A stretch of 45,571 nt of DNA. Origin: Pseudomonadota bacterium. Lineage in GTDB: Bacteria > Bdellovibrionota > FAC87 > UBA2466. Under the pieces are notes generated by a model that ran no database searches, was not told where the DNA came from, and saw only the letters and a list, made by a program, of their open reading frames with translations. This document shows, in pieces, positions 1 through 8,582 of the stretch (position 1 is its first letter; every line of letters begins with the position of its first letter). The stretch is taken from the NCBI GenBank assembly GCA_009927005.1, contig RFNV01000186.1, forward strand, positions 1-45,571, in the 5' to 3' direction. Position numbers and translations under genes: made by a program.

Positions 1-1
1 C

Positions 2-1435
2 CGTTGGGCATCCGTGATATTCACTGGAATTCCCCTTCTCCTGGGCATTTGGCTTTACTTCAACTTTGATAGAACTACTGCAGCTGTCCAATTCGTTGAA
101 CGAGTTTCCTGGATCAAGGCTTTCAACATTGAATATTACATGGGGATAGATGGACTAAGCGTACCGATGGTTTTGCTGACCGTTCTTTTGTCCTTTCTCT
201 GTGTGTTTGCTTCTTGGGGAATCGAAAAGGGCGTAAAAGGATACTACGCCATGTTCTTGTTCTTAGAAGCCGGGATGATGGGTGTTTTCTGTGCTCTGGA
301 TTTTTTCCTCTTCTTCATTTTCTGGGAAGTCATGCTTCTTCCCATGTACTTCCTTATTGGTATTTGGGGAGGTAAAGACAAAGTATACGCAGCTATCAAG
401 TTCTTCCTTTATACCCTAGCTGGTTCCGTGCTGATGCTCCTTGCAATGCTTGCAATGTACTACTACTCCGAGCCGCACACTTTTGATCTCTTGGCTCTTG
501 CACAGAACCACACTCAGTTCCTAGGAAAGACGGTCACTCTTTTCGGAACTACTTTTGCTCTGGATAAGATTCTGTGGATCGGTCTCTTTATTGGGTTTGC
601 TATTAAAGTTCCGATTTGGCCTTTCCATACGTGGTTGCCTTGGGCGCACGTGGAAGCCCCAACGGCGGTTTCTGTCATCCTAGCAGGCGTCTTGTTGAAG
701 ATGGGAACGTACGGGCTTCTTCGAATGAACTACCCCATTTTCCCAGAAGCAACTGCTTGGGCATCGACTGCCATGATGATTCTTGGGGTCATCAACATTA
801 TTTACGGTGCTTTCTGTGCTATGGCCCAGAAGGATTTGAAAAAGCTAGTGGCCTACTCATCAGTGTCCCACATGGGATACGTCATCATGGGAATGGCTAG
901 CTTTACCACAGCAGGAGTCAATGGAGCGGTAATGCAGATGTTTAATCACGGAACATCCACAGCAATGCTCTTTCTTTTGGTGGGCGTCGCTTACGACAGA
1001 GTCCATCACCGATGGATTATCAAACCAGATGGTTCCAAAGGATTTGGGGGGATTGCTTCGGTCGTTCCTGTCTATACCGGAATGATGGCCATTGCTTTGT
1101 TTGCTTCTTTGGGACTTCCCGGGTTATCCGGCTTTATCAGCGAGGCTCTCGTATTTTTGGGAACTTTCTCCAATCCAAAATACCAAACTTATGTAGTGAT
1201 CGGTTCTTTAGGGATTTTGTTGGGAGCCGCTTATTTATTGTGGATGTTCATGCGAGTCTTCTTGGGTCCTTTGAATGAAGAGCACAAGGACATGACCGAC
1301 ATGAACTGGAGAGAGCGGCTAACCTTGTTCCCGCTCTGTGTATTAGTCATCGTTTTGGGAGTTTACCCCATGCCGGTGCTTAACCTGATGGGACCAACCC
1401 TAGCCAAACTTTTAAGCGCATTGGGGGTAGCATAA
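2..1435 (+). CDS. nuoM: NADH-quinone oxidoreductase subunit M, first copy (5' truncated)
   Basis: Antiporter-like, proton-pumping subunit of the complex I membrane arm. The reading frame stays open to the window edge (a GTG lies at 14), and comparison with known NuoM suggests roughly 35 N-terminal residues are missing. Counting from that GTG, the pump residues of the family are visible: Glu105 in FWEVMLLP, Lys198 in GFAIKVPIWPFHTWLP, Lys229 in LLKMGTYG and Glu377 in SGFISEALV. They correspond to E. coli NuoM Glu144, Lys234, Lys265 and Glu407. An odd detail is WLPWAHVEAPT where most homologues have WLPDAH. The stop lies one base before the GTG of the following nuoN. A second full nuoM occurs at 7062, so this belongs to a duplicated module. 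Family identification is secure; which assembled complex it joins is not known. Confidence 0.96.
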   Translation, partial: RWASVIFTGIPLLLGIWLYFNFDRTTAAVQFVERVSWIKAFNIEYYMGIDGLSVPMVLLTVLLSFLCVFASWGIEKGVKGYYAMFLFLEAGMMGVFCALDFFLFFIFWEVMLLPMYFLIGIWGGKDKVYAAIKFFLYTLAGSVLMLLAMLAMYYYSEPHTFDLLALAQNHTQFLGKTVTLFGTTFALDKILWIGLFIGFAIKVPIWPFHTWLPWAHVEAPTAVSVILAGVLLKMGTYGLLRMNYPIFPEATAWASTAMMILGVINIIYGAFCAMAQKDLKKLVAYSSVSHMGYVIMGMASFTTAGVNGAVMQMFNHGTSTAMLFLLVGVAYDRVHHRWIIKPDGSKGFGGIASVVPVYTGMMAIALFASLGLPGLSGFISEALVFLGTFSNPKYQTYVVIGSLGILLGAAYLLWMFMRVFLGPLNEEHKDMTDMNWRERLTLFPLCVLVIVLGVYPMPVLNLMGPTLAKLLSALGVA

Positions 1436-1436
1436 C

Positions 1437-2918
1437 GTGACTCCGGAAATGCTGATTAGCTTAAAGGCGTTTGCTCCCGAGCTCACTTTGGTGGGCTTTC
1501 TGTCTCTCTTGTTTTTACTTGATGGTTTTGTCCCAAAACTTCGAGAAAACCGTTTCCCACTGATTTGGGTCATCATCTCATGTATAGCGGCAGGGCTTGT
1601 GACTGCGACTGGAAAAGGCCTTTCGGGCGATTTCTTTTCCGGTTTGGTCACGGAGACGGGACTAGTCGCTTTTTTCCGGTATTTCTTCTTTTTTGCCTGC
1701 GGTGTGACTGCCTACGTGACTTTAGGCTCCACAGAAATTGAAGAGCGGGGTCGTTCAGAATTTTCCCTTCTTATCCTTTGCATGACTTTTGGAATGAGCC
1801 TCATGGTTTTAGCAAACCACTTCCTCATGCTCTATATCGGCATCGAGACGGTCTCGATTATTTCCTTTGTACTAGCGGGCTTTGCGCGCGAAAGTTCTCG
1901 TTCTAACGAAGCTTCCTTCAAGTATTTGGTTTATGGGGCGGTTTCCTCTGGACTCATGATCTACGGAATCAGCTTGGTGTACGGATATACAGGTGCTCTC
2001 AGCTATCCTGCCATTGCTGAAGCGCTCATTAAAAACAATGGGACGCATCCCTTTGTATTTTATTTAGCTCTCGTCATGATCTATGCAGGTTTTGCTTACA
2101 AAATTTCCTCCTTTCCGTTTCACTTTTGGACTCCCGACGTTTACGAAGGTTCGCCGACTCCAGTAGCCACCTTCTTTTCAGTGGGACCTAAAGCAGCTGG
2201 ATTTGGTGCTCTTTTGCACTTTGTTCTGACGGCTCTTTCCCAGAAACAAGAAGGCGGAGTTTTTGCTCCAATAGCAGGGATTCAGTTGGCCCCAGTAATG
2301 GCAATGATTTCCGCTGCCACTATGGTGGTAGGAAACTTAAGTGCGATTGCTCAAACCAATGTGAAGAGAATGCTCGCTTTCTCGAGTATCGCTCATGTGG
2401 GCTATGTCCTGATGGGTTTTGTTGTCATGACCCCAGCCGCTTTCTCCTCCATCATTTTTTATCTCATTGCTTATTGTGCAATGAACTTGGGTGCTTTTTG
2501 GATCGTGGGAATTGTAACCGACGAAAAGAAAGGTTCTGACTTGAGTCACTTCAAGGGAATGGGCTGGCGAAACCCGATCACTGGCGTTTGCATGGCCATT
2601 TTCCTCTTCTCTTTGACTGGGATTCCTCTCTTTTCGGGCTTCATTGGGAAGTTTCTCATTTTTGGAAATCTCATCCAAAGCCAGTCTTACCTGTGGCTAG
2701 CCCTGTTGGGCGTATTAAATAGCGTGGTCTCTTTGTACTACTACACTAAGATCCTCAGAGCCATGTGGCTGGAAAAACCAGAAGGGTCCGATTCAGCAGA
2801 GCTTCGACTTCCTCTTTCTCAAGTCATTGGCTTGGTCGGTTTAGCGCTCCCGACAGTCATTTTAGGTTTATTCTTTTCACCTGTTTTGGAAATGGCACAG
2901 CGTTGGATTGCTCAGTAA
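1437..2918 (+). CDS. nuoN: NADH-quinone oxidoreductase subunit N, first copy
   Basis: Membrane-arm pump subunit of complex I, 493 residues, about 14 membrane segments. The GTG start at 1437 is preferred over the ATG at 1449: a GGGGGT ribosome site (1423-1428) sits at the right distance and the GTG directly follows the nuoM stop. Family residues are Glu137 (LYIGIETVS), Lys222 (FAYKISSFPFHFW), Lys252 (VGPKAAGFG) and a Lys, not Glu, in the TM12 position (Lys405, SGFIGKFLIF), which is diagnostic for NuoN rather than NuoM or NuoL. NVKRMLAFSSIAHVGY is the conserved loop. The TAA stop abuts the nuoA ATG, so the two genes are very likely co-translated. It is only a distant paralogue of the second nuoN at 8579. 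Confidence 0.96.
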   Translation: MTPEMLISLKAFAPELTLVGFLSLLFLLDGFVPKLRENRFPLIWVIISCIAAGLVTATGKGLSGDFFSGLVTETGLVAFFRYFFFFACGVTAYVTLGSTEIEERGRSEFSLLILCMTFGMSLMVLANHFLMLYIGIETVSIISFVLAGFARESSRSNEASFKYLVYGAVSSGLMIYGISLVYGYTGALSYPAIAEALIKNNGTHPFVFYLALVMIYAGFAYKISSFPFHFWTPDVYEGSPTPVATFFSVGPKAAGFGALLHFVLTALSQKQEGGVFAPIAGIQLAPVMAMISAATMVVGNLSAIAQTNVKRMLAFSSIAHVGYVLMGFVVMTPAAFSSIIFYLIAYCAMNLGAFWIVGIVTDEKKGSDLSHFKGMGWRNPITGVCMAIFLFSLTGIPLFSGFIGKFLIFGNLIQSQSYLWLALLGVLNSVVSLYYYTKILRAMWLEKPEGSDSAELRLPLSQVIGLVGLALPTVILGLFFSPVLEMAQRWIAQ

Positions 2919-3281
2919 ATGGAAACTTTACTCCCATTAGCTATTCTTCTGGTTGTTACTCTTCTTCTTTGCGCAGCGATTTTAATTGTCACTCAAGTTT
3001 TGGGACCTAAAAACCCAGTTCCTTCGCGATTAGAATCCTATGAGTGCGGAATCAAACCCGAGAGCGGTTCCCACGTTCCCTTTAAAAGCAGTTTTTATCT
3101 CATAGCTGTTCTATTTCTTTTATTTGACGTAGAGGCGGCCTTTTTTCTGCCTTGGGCCCTGGTGTATAGAGATTCTTTGGCAGAGGGACCAGCTCTCCTG
3201 TGGGCTCTCTTAGTTTATTTGGGGCTGATGGCCGTGGGACTTTTTTATATTTTGCAAAAAAAGATACTGAAACTGAACTGA
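2919..3281 (+). CDS. nuoA: NADH-quinone oxidoreductase subunit A
   Basis: Small complex I membrane subunit (120 residues, three membrane helices) lying at the junction between quinone-site subunits and the pump arm. The TM1-TM2 loop carries the family YECG motif with Cys43, the cysteine exposed in the deactive state of complex I. TM2 has FLLFDVEAAFFLPW with the conserved acidic pair Asp70 and Glu72. It starts with ATG immediately after the nuoN stop, with zero spacing. The usual order A-B-C-D-E-F-G-H-I is broken: nuoH follows directly, so the hydrophilic peripheral-arm genes must be elsewhere, perhaps upstream of the window. Confidence 0.96.
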   Translation: METLLPLAILLVVTLLLCAAILIVTQVLGPKNPVPSRLESYECGIKPESGSHVPFKSSFYLIAVLFLLFDVEAAFFLPWALVYRDSLAEGPALLWALLVYLGLMAVGLFYILQKKILKLN

Positions 3282-3282
3282 T

Positions 3283-4347
3283 ATGACCGCTCTGGATTTT
3301 GTTATTGCTGCTCTCAAAGCCATTGTAATTTTAGTGGCTGTTATTCAAGTGGTTCCAGTCATGATTTATGTGGAGCGCAAAGTAGCAGCTTTGATTCAAG
3401 ACAGACCTGGCCCAAATCGGGTGGGGCCTTTTGGATTATTACAACCAGTTGCAGATGCTTTGAAGTTCCTTCTTAAAGAAGATCCCATTCCCCTTTATAC
3501 CCATCGACTTCTTTATACGTTGGCTCCTTTTCTGTCTCTGATTCCTGCCTGTTTGGTCATCGCCGCACTTCCGATAGCAGATAAAGCGATTTTATTTGGA
3601 AAAGAAATTACGGTTCAGATAGCAGATCTGGATGTTTCGTTAATCTATGTGCTCGCCATTGGCTCTTTGGGGGTCTACGGAATTCTCTTTGGCGGCTGGG
3701 CCTCCAATAATAAGTTTTCCCTCATCGGGGCTTTAAGATCCGCATCTCAAATGGTCAGTTACGAATTGCCTCTAGGGCTTGCGGCAGTTGGAGCCGTCAT
3801 GATTTTTGGAACCTTCTCATTGCGAGAAATGGTTGTTCAACAAGACGGAACACTTTTAGGGGTACTCCCTAATTGGGGAATTTTCTATCAGCCTATCGGG
3901 TTTCTCATTTTCCTTATCGCTTCCTTTGCAGAGACGAATCGCCTTCCTTTTGATCTTCCCGAATCAGAAGCTGAATTAGTGGCTGGATTTCATACTGAGT
4001 ATGGAAGCATGAAGTTTGCGACGTTTTTCATGGCCGAATACATGAATCTAGCGACGATGTCTGGACTCATGACGGTCATTTATTTTGGTGGGTGGCACTT
4101 GCCGTGGGTGACGGACGCGCAACTGTTAGAGTGGGTAGGATCCCAAAATGTGCTCTGCTTGATTCAAGTGTTTACTTATATATTCAAAGTTTCTGTTTTT
4201 ATGTTTTTGTATGTGCTGATCCGTTGGACCTTGCCCCGGTTTCGCTTCGATCAACTCTTGGCCCTCTCCTGGGGAAGCCTCATTCCGATTGGCCTTCTGA
4301 ACATCGTTGTGAGCGCGGTTCTTATGTACTTCTTGGGGGGTAAATAA
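3283..4347 (+). CDS. nuoH: NADH-quinone oxidoreductase subunit H
   Basis: Complex I subunit that forms most of the quinone-binding chamber and couples the peripheral and membrane arms; 354 residues, about eight membrane helices. Family signatures are ERKVAALIQDRPGPNRVGP at about residues 31-49, and the acidic cytoplasmic loop with FAETNRLPFDLPESEAEL at about 215-232, followed by GFHTEYGSMKFATFFMAEY. The glutamates and aspartates of this loop line the E-channel. The ATG follows the nuoA TGA by one base. The stop shares one base with the next start (TAATG), implying coupling to nuoJ. Confidence 0.97.
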   Translation: MTALDFVIAALKAIVILVAVIQVVPVMIYVERKVAALIQDRPGPNRVGPFGLLQPVADALKFLLKEDPIPLYTHRLLYTLAPFLSLIPACLVIAALPIADKAILFGKEITVQIADLDVSLIYVLAIGSLGVYGILFGGWASNNKFSLIGALRSASQMVSYELPLGLAAVGAVMIFGTFSLREMVVQQDGTLLGVLPNWGIFYQPIGFLIFLIASFAETNRLPFDLPESEAELVAGFHTEYGSMKFATFFMAEYMNLATMSGLMTVIYFGGWHLPWVTDAQLLEWVGSQNVLCLIQVFTYIFKVSVFMFLYVLIRWTLPRFRFDQLLALSWGSLIPIGLLNIVVSAVLMYFLGGK

Positions 4348-4850
4348 TGAAAGAAGCTGTTTTTACTTTCTTTTCATTGTTTACGCTTCTGACAGCTGCC
4401 GGAGTCATTCTGTCACGAAATGTCATCTATAGTGCCTTCAACTTGGTTCTTTGTTTTTTCGGGCTGGCTACTTTGTATCTCCTCTGGGGGGCTACTTTTA
4501 TTTCCATGATCCAAATTTTGATTTATGCGGGAGCGATTGTTGTTTTGTTTGTCTTTGTGGTGATGCTACTTAACTTTGAGAAACCCACTGAACAGAAAAC
4601 TCGACTGCCCATTATTATTTTGGCTAGCGCAGGGGTTTGGACGTTAGCGCTCATTCTTCTACGTGTTCTTTCAAAGAGCCTGGGGGAAATTCCTGTTTTA
4701 GAAACAACTACCCGCGCGTCAGTTAGGACAGTTTCTAAATTGCTGTTCTCTCAGTATTTGTGGCCCTTTGAGGTTTTAACCGTTTTTCTCCTAGCGCTCA
4801 TTGTGGGTATTTTTGTTTTGGCACGGCCTGAGGGGGAGGAAGCGAAATGA
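4347..4850 (+). CDS. nuoJ: NADH-quinone oxidoreductase subunit J
   Basis: Membrane subunit of complex I, 167 residues with five predicted helices. The conserved TM3 region reads FISMIQILIYAGAIVVLFVF, which contains the pi-bulge segment important for coupling. The ATG overlaps the nuoH TAA by one base and is preceded by a GGGGGG ribosome-site-like run. It sits directly before nuoK, as in nearly all bacterial complex I operons, and nuoI, which normally lies between nuoH and nuoJ, is absent here. Confidence 0.95.
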   Translation: MKEAVFTFFSLFTLLTAAGVILSRNVIYSAFNLVLCFFGLATLYLLWGATFISMIQILIYAGAIVVLFVFVVMLLNFEKPTEQKTRLPIIILASAGVWTLALILLRVLSKSLGEIPVLETTTRASVRTVSKLLFSQYLWPFEVLTVFLLALIVGIFVLARPEGEEAK

Positions 4851-5170
4851 TCCTGGCAGAGAAACTCACTTCCATGGCTTATTGGAGTCACTTTGTGAGC
4901 GTGGCATTGTTTGCTTTAGGGTTGCTCGGTTTTCTTACGAGAAGAAATGCGCTCATTGTACTCATGAGTCTTGAACTCATGTTGAATGCGGTCAATTTGT
5001 TACTGGTTCAGATTGCGATGCGGACAGGAACCTCCGAGGGAATTGTGTTGGTTGTTTTTGTGATCACGGTTGCTGCTGCTGAAGTCGCTGTTGGCTTGGG
5101 AATTATCCTAAATCTTTATCGGATGAAGAAGACGGTAGATTTGGGTTCATTTAGGAATTTATCGGGTTAA
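4847..5170 (+). CDS. nuoK: NADH-quinone oxidoreductase subunit K
   Basis: Small proton-channel subunit of complex I (107 residues, three helices), related to MrpC of Na+/H+ antiporters. Both essential membrane glutamates are present: Glu43 in LMSLELMLNAVN and Glu79 in AAAEVAVGLGI, matching E. coli Glu36 and Glu72. The start codon overlaps the nuoJ stop as ATGA, and GAGGAAGCGAA upstream gives a good ribosome site. The N-terminus is a few residues longer than in E. coli. Confidence 0.96.
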   Translation: MILAEKLTSMAYWSHFVSVALFALGLLGFLTRRNALIVLMSLELMLNAVNLLLVQIAMRTGTSEGIVLVVFVITVAAAEVAVGLGIILNLYRMKKTVDLGSFRNLSG

Positions 5171-5172
5171 CT

Positions 5173-7062
5173 ATGCAGAGCATTTTCCTACTAATGATGG
5201 TTGCTCCCTTGATCGGGAGCGTGACGAACGGTCTGATACTGCGTTCTAGCGAGGCCAAGCGTGCGGGCACTTTGGCTACCGTTTGTGCGTTTGTGTCGTT
5301 TTTCTGCGCGGTTCTCCTATTTTTCCAAGTTTCTTCGGGGGCAGGGGAGCCCGTTGAAATGTCCTGGCCATGGATTCAGATTGGCAATTTGAATATCGAA
5401 TGGGGATTTCGATTTGATCGGCTTACCTCTGTTATGGGATTAGTCATCACGGGTGTTGGGAGCTTGATTCACCTTTATTCCATTGGTTACATGTCCCATG
5501 AAAAGGGAAGTTACCGCTACTTTTCTTATTTAAACCTTTTCGTTTTTCTCATGTTGGTTCTAGTAAGTGCTGGTAACCTCGCTGCTTTATTTGTTGGATG
5601 GGAAGGAGTAGGGCTTTGTTCCTACTTACTCATCGGTTATTGGTTTGAAGATCCTGAAAAAGCCAAAGCCGGAATGAAAGCATTTCTGGTCAATCGAATT
5701 GGGGACGCTGGATTCTTAATTGGGATGTTCTTCTGTTATCAGCTTTTTGGAACGTTAGATTTCCAAAAAATTAATGCCGCTATTGATGCTCAATCAGGTT
5801 TCAATATTCAGCTGATGAACATTGCTGCTTTCTTTTTGTTTGTGGGAGCGACTGGAAAGTCGGCTCAAGTGCCACTCTATGTTTGGCTGCCAGATGCCAT
5901 GGCAGGCCCCACTCCGGTTTCTGCTCTCATTCACGCAGCCACCATGGTTACTTCTGGAATTTATCTCATTGTGCGATTGGAGCCACTCTTTGTAACTACG
6001 ACAGACGCTAATACGGTTATCGCTTTGATCGGATTAAGTACGGCTCTTTTAGCTGCGTTCATTGCGACCAGCCAGAAAGATATTAAGAAAGTCTTAGCTT
6101 ATTCCACCGTCAGTCAGTTGGGACTTATGGTTTTGGCTCTGGGATGCAGAGCCTATGTCGCTGCTTTGTTCCATCTAGTAACTCACGCTTTTTTCAAAGC
6201 GCTTTTGTTTTTGGGATCAGGAAGTGTCATTCATGCGCTCGATGGGGAGCAGGACATCAGCAAAATGGGGGGACTTCGAAAAAGCCTCCCGATTACTTCG
6301 CTGACTTTCTTGGTGGGCACTATCGCCATCGCTGGGATTCCCCCGCTCGCAGGTTTTTTTAGCAAAGATACTATCCTCCATGCGGCTTTGGTTTTGGATT
6401 TTCGTCTTTGGATGGGCGGAGCTGTGGTGGCCACTCTTACAGCCTTTTATATGTTCCGGCTTTATAGTCTGACTTTTTTGGGAAGCTATCGAGGCCATGC
6501 CCATCCCCACGAGAGTCCTTGGATGATGACTGTGCCGCTGATGATTTTAGCGGGTGCCAGTTTGGTTGCAGGCTTTTTGGGAGTTCCCCACGAGTTTCAC
6601 TGGATCCCAAACTTTCTGGAGGAGTATTTAAAACCGATTATTCCCCCTTACGAGTTCGAAGGAACGTTAGCCATTTCTTCTCATCAAGCGATGTTGATCA
6701 CAACTGGTTTAGCCTTTTTATCGAGTGCAGCAGCTCTGGTTATTTTTTCGAGAGCAAAATCTACAGATACGAAGAGCTTATTGCTTCGTCCCTTTAAAAC
6801 GGTATTTGAAAATCGCTTTTGGGTAGATGAGCTTTATGGAGTCTTGTTTGTACGACCTTTCCAGGCCTTATCTCGGTTTCTTGCAGGAATCGTGGATCCA
6901 AAAGTGATCGATGGGGGAATCCTGTTGGCGTCTCGTGCCACAAAACGTCTCGGGGGAGTGGTTGTCCTTATTCAGAATGGAAGCATTCAGTGGTATCTGT
7001 TCCTGATGATGGTTGGGGTAGTCGGCGGAATGGTTTGGCTTCTCCGAGGGAGAGTGATCTAA
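5173..7062 (+). CDS. nuoL: NADH-quinone oxidoreductase subunit L
   Basis: Distal proton-pumping subunit of complex I with the long lateral helix; 629 residues. Numbering nearly matches E. coli: Glu144 in FVGWEGVGLCSYLLIGYW, Lys229 in GATGKSAQVPLYVWLPDAM, Lys342 in HAFFKALLFLGSGSVIHA and a Lys at 398 (GFFSKDTIL) for Lys399. The C-terminal quarter contains the extra helices expected for the amphipathic HL helix and its anchor. It follows nuoK by two bases. Only this nuoL is in view, whereas nuoM and nuoN occur twice; a partner nuoL for the first module could lie upstream of the window. Confidence 0.97.
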   Translation: MQSIFLLMMVAPLIGSVTNGLILRSSEAKRAGTLATVCAFVSFFCAVLLFFQVSSGAGEPVEMSWPWIQIGNLNIEWGFRFDRLTSVMGLVITGVGSLIHLYSIGYMSHEKGSYRYFSYLNLFVFLMLVLVSAGNLAALFVGWEGVGLCSYLLIGYWFEDPEKAKAGMKAFLVNRIGDAGFLIGMFFCYQLFGTLDFQKINAAIDAQSGFNIQLMNIAAFFLFVGATGKSAQVPLYVWLPDAMAGPTPVSALIHAATMVTSGIYLIVRLEPLFVTTTDANTVIALIGLSTALLAAFIATSQKDIKKVLAYSTVSQLGLMVLALGCRAYVAALFHLVTHAFFKALLFLGSGSVIHALDGEQDISKMGGLRKSLPITSLTFLVGTIAIAGIPPLAGFFSKDTILHAALVLDFRLWMGGAVVATLTAFYMFRLYSLTFLGSYRGHAHPHESPWMMTVPLMILAGASLVAGFLGVPHEFHWIPNFLEEYLKPIIPPYEFEGTLAISSHQAMLITTGLAFLSSAAALVIFSRAKSTDTKSLLLRPFKTVFENRFWVDELYGVLFVRPFQALSRFLAGIVDPKVIDGGILLASRATKRLGGVVVLIQNGSIQWYLFLMMVGVVGGMVWLLRGRVI

Positions 7063-8582
7063 TGATGTCGGCCATTTTAATGAGTCTCTGCGTGTTGCCT
7101 CTCATCGGAGCGCTTCTCATTTTCTTGGGGCCTGAGAAAATGGCGAGAAAAACCGCTTTAACGGTGAGCCTTCTTTGCCTTGCTCTCAATATTCCGCTCT
7201 ACTTTGGTTTTGATGGAGATCAATCACAGGTATTTCAAGGCGTTGTATCTATTCCCTGGGTGCCTGCTCTGGGAATTCGATTTGCATTGGGAATTGATGG
7301 TCTGAGCTTTCCCTTGGTTCTCTTAACTCAGCTCATGTTACCTATCGCTATTGTAGCTAGTTGGAGTGAGGAGAGAAGTCCTAAGCCTTTCATGGCGTGC
7401 TTTCTCATTTTGAGTTCGTTCATGACGGGAACTTTTTTGGCAACTGACCTGTTTCTTTTTTATGTTTTCTGGGAGGCAATGCTCATCCCCATGATTTTGT
7501 TAATTGGCGTTTGGGGAAGTCAGGAACGAATCTACGCAGCTTTGAAATTTTTTCTGTTCACTTTTGCTGGAAGCCTTCTGATGCTCTTGGCGGTTTTGAC
7601 TCTTTTCATTTCCTATAAGACTCAGACAGGAGTCATGAATGCAGATATCGCTGAGCTGACCAAAATAGTGTTTTCCAAAGAGCCGATTTTTTGGGGACTC
7701 AATATCCAAGAGCTTGTCTTTTGGGGATTTACCTTAGCGTTCTTAGTCAAAGTACCCTTATTCCCATTGCACACTTGGTTACCAGATGCTCACGTTCAAG
7801 CACCGACCGGAGGCAGTATTCTTCTAGCCGCAGTACTGCTCAAAATGGGGACTTACGGGCTCTTGAGGTTTTCTATTCCCTTTGGTGGGGAAAGTTTCGC
7901 TCGTTTTGCTCCTGTGCTGGCAGTCTTAAGCCTTGTTGGGATTTTGTATGGGGCTTTTGTGGCATTTCAACAGCAGGACATGAAAAAGTTGGTTGCTTAC
8001 TCGTCCGTGAGCCATTTGGGATTAGTGGTCTTGGGAATCTGCACTCAGAATGTCGATGGGTTAACAGGTTCTGTTATTCAAAATATCAATCATGGTCTAA
8101 GTACCGGAGCTTTATTTTTCCTGGTGGGTTTTCTCTACGATCAACGGCATTCACGACTTTTCTCTGATTATGGTGGTTTAGCTGCCGTTATCCCTTGGTA
8201 TTCCTTCTTTTTAGTTCTCGTCGCTTGTTCCAGTATGGCTGTTCCGGGACTAAATGGTTTTGTGGGGGAAATGCTGATCTTATTGGGGACTTTTGAAGTA
8301 AACCCTTGGTGGGCTGGTGTTGGAGTTTTAGGAGTTATCTTTGGCGCTCTCTACACGCTTACCCTTCTTAAGAAAATACTCTTCGGTCCTGTTACGACTA
8401 GCGAAAATCATTCCCTTAGAGATCTTGCTTGGGGGCAAACGTTACCGCTCATCATTCTTGCGCTATTTATGCTTTGGATAGGTCTGGCTCCAGGATTTTT
8501 GATCAATAAAATGAAGCCGACCCTTGAAAATTATTGGAAGAAGCCCCAGTCGGCTTATGCAATGAGTGGGAAAGCAAAATGA
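7062..8582 (+). CDS. nuoM: NADH-quinone oxidoreductase subunit M, second copy
   Basis: Second full NuoM, 506 residues from the ATG at 7062 that overlaps the nuoL TAA by one base (TAATG); an in-frame ATG also lies at 7065. The pump residues are intact: Glu138 (FWEAMLIPMILLIGVWG), Lys230 (AFLVKVPLFPLHTWLPDAH), Lys261 (VLLKMGTYGLLRF) and Glu403 (NGFVGEMLILLG). It carries the ordinary LPDAH form, unlike the first copy's LPWAH, and its loop after TM5 is longer. The two copies are clearly paralogues rather than a recent tandem duplication. The gene overlaps the next nuoN as ATGA. Confidence 0.96.
   Translation: MMSAILMSLCVLPLIGALLIFLGPEKMARKTALTVSLLCLALNIPLYFGFDGDQSQVFQGVVSIPWVPALGIRFALGIDGLSFPLVLLTQLMLPIAIVASWSEERSPKPFMACFLILSSFMTGTFLATDLFLFYVFWEAMLIPMILLIGVWGSQERIYAALKFFLFTFAGSLLMLLAVLTLFISYKTQTGVMNADIAELTKIVFSKEPIFWGLNIQELVFWGFTLAFLVKVPLFPLHTWLPDAHVQAPTGGSILLAAVLLKMGTYGLLRFSIPFGGESFARFAPVLAVLSLVGILYGAFVAFQQQDMKKLVAYSSVSHLGLVVLGICTQNVDGLTGSVIQNINHGLSTGALFFLVGFLYDQRHSRLFSDYGGLAAVIPWYSFFLVLVACSSMAVPGLNGFVGEMLILLGTFEVNPWWAGVGVLGVIFGALYTLTLLKKILFGPVTTSENHSLRDLAWGQTLPLIILALFMLWIGLAPGFLINKMKPTLENYWKKPQSAYAMSGKAK

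Noticed and set aside
616-1278. Overlapping open frames within nuoM and other long genes
   Set aside because: They lie in alternative frames of clearly conserved genes, lack ribosome sites and encode Cys/Ser/Phe-rich sequences typical of shadow frames.
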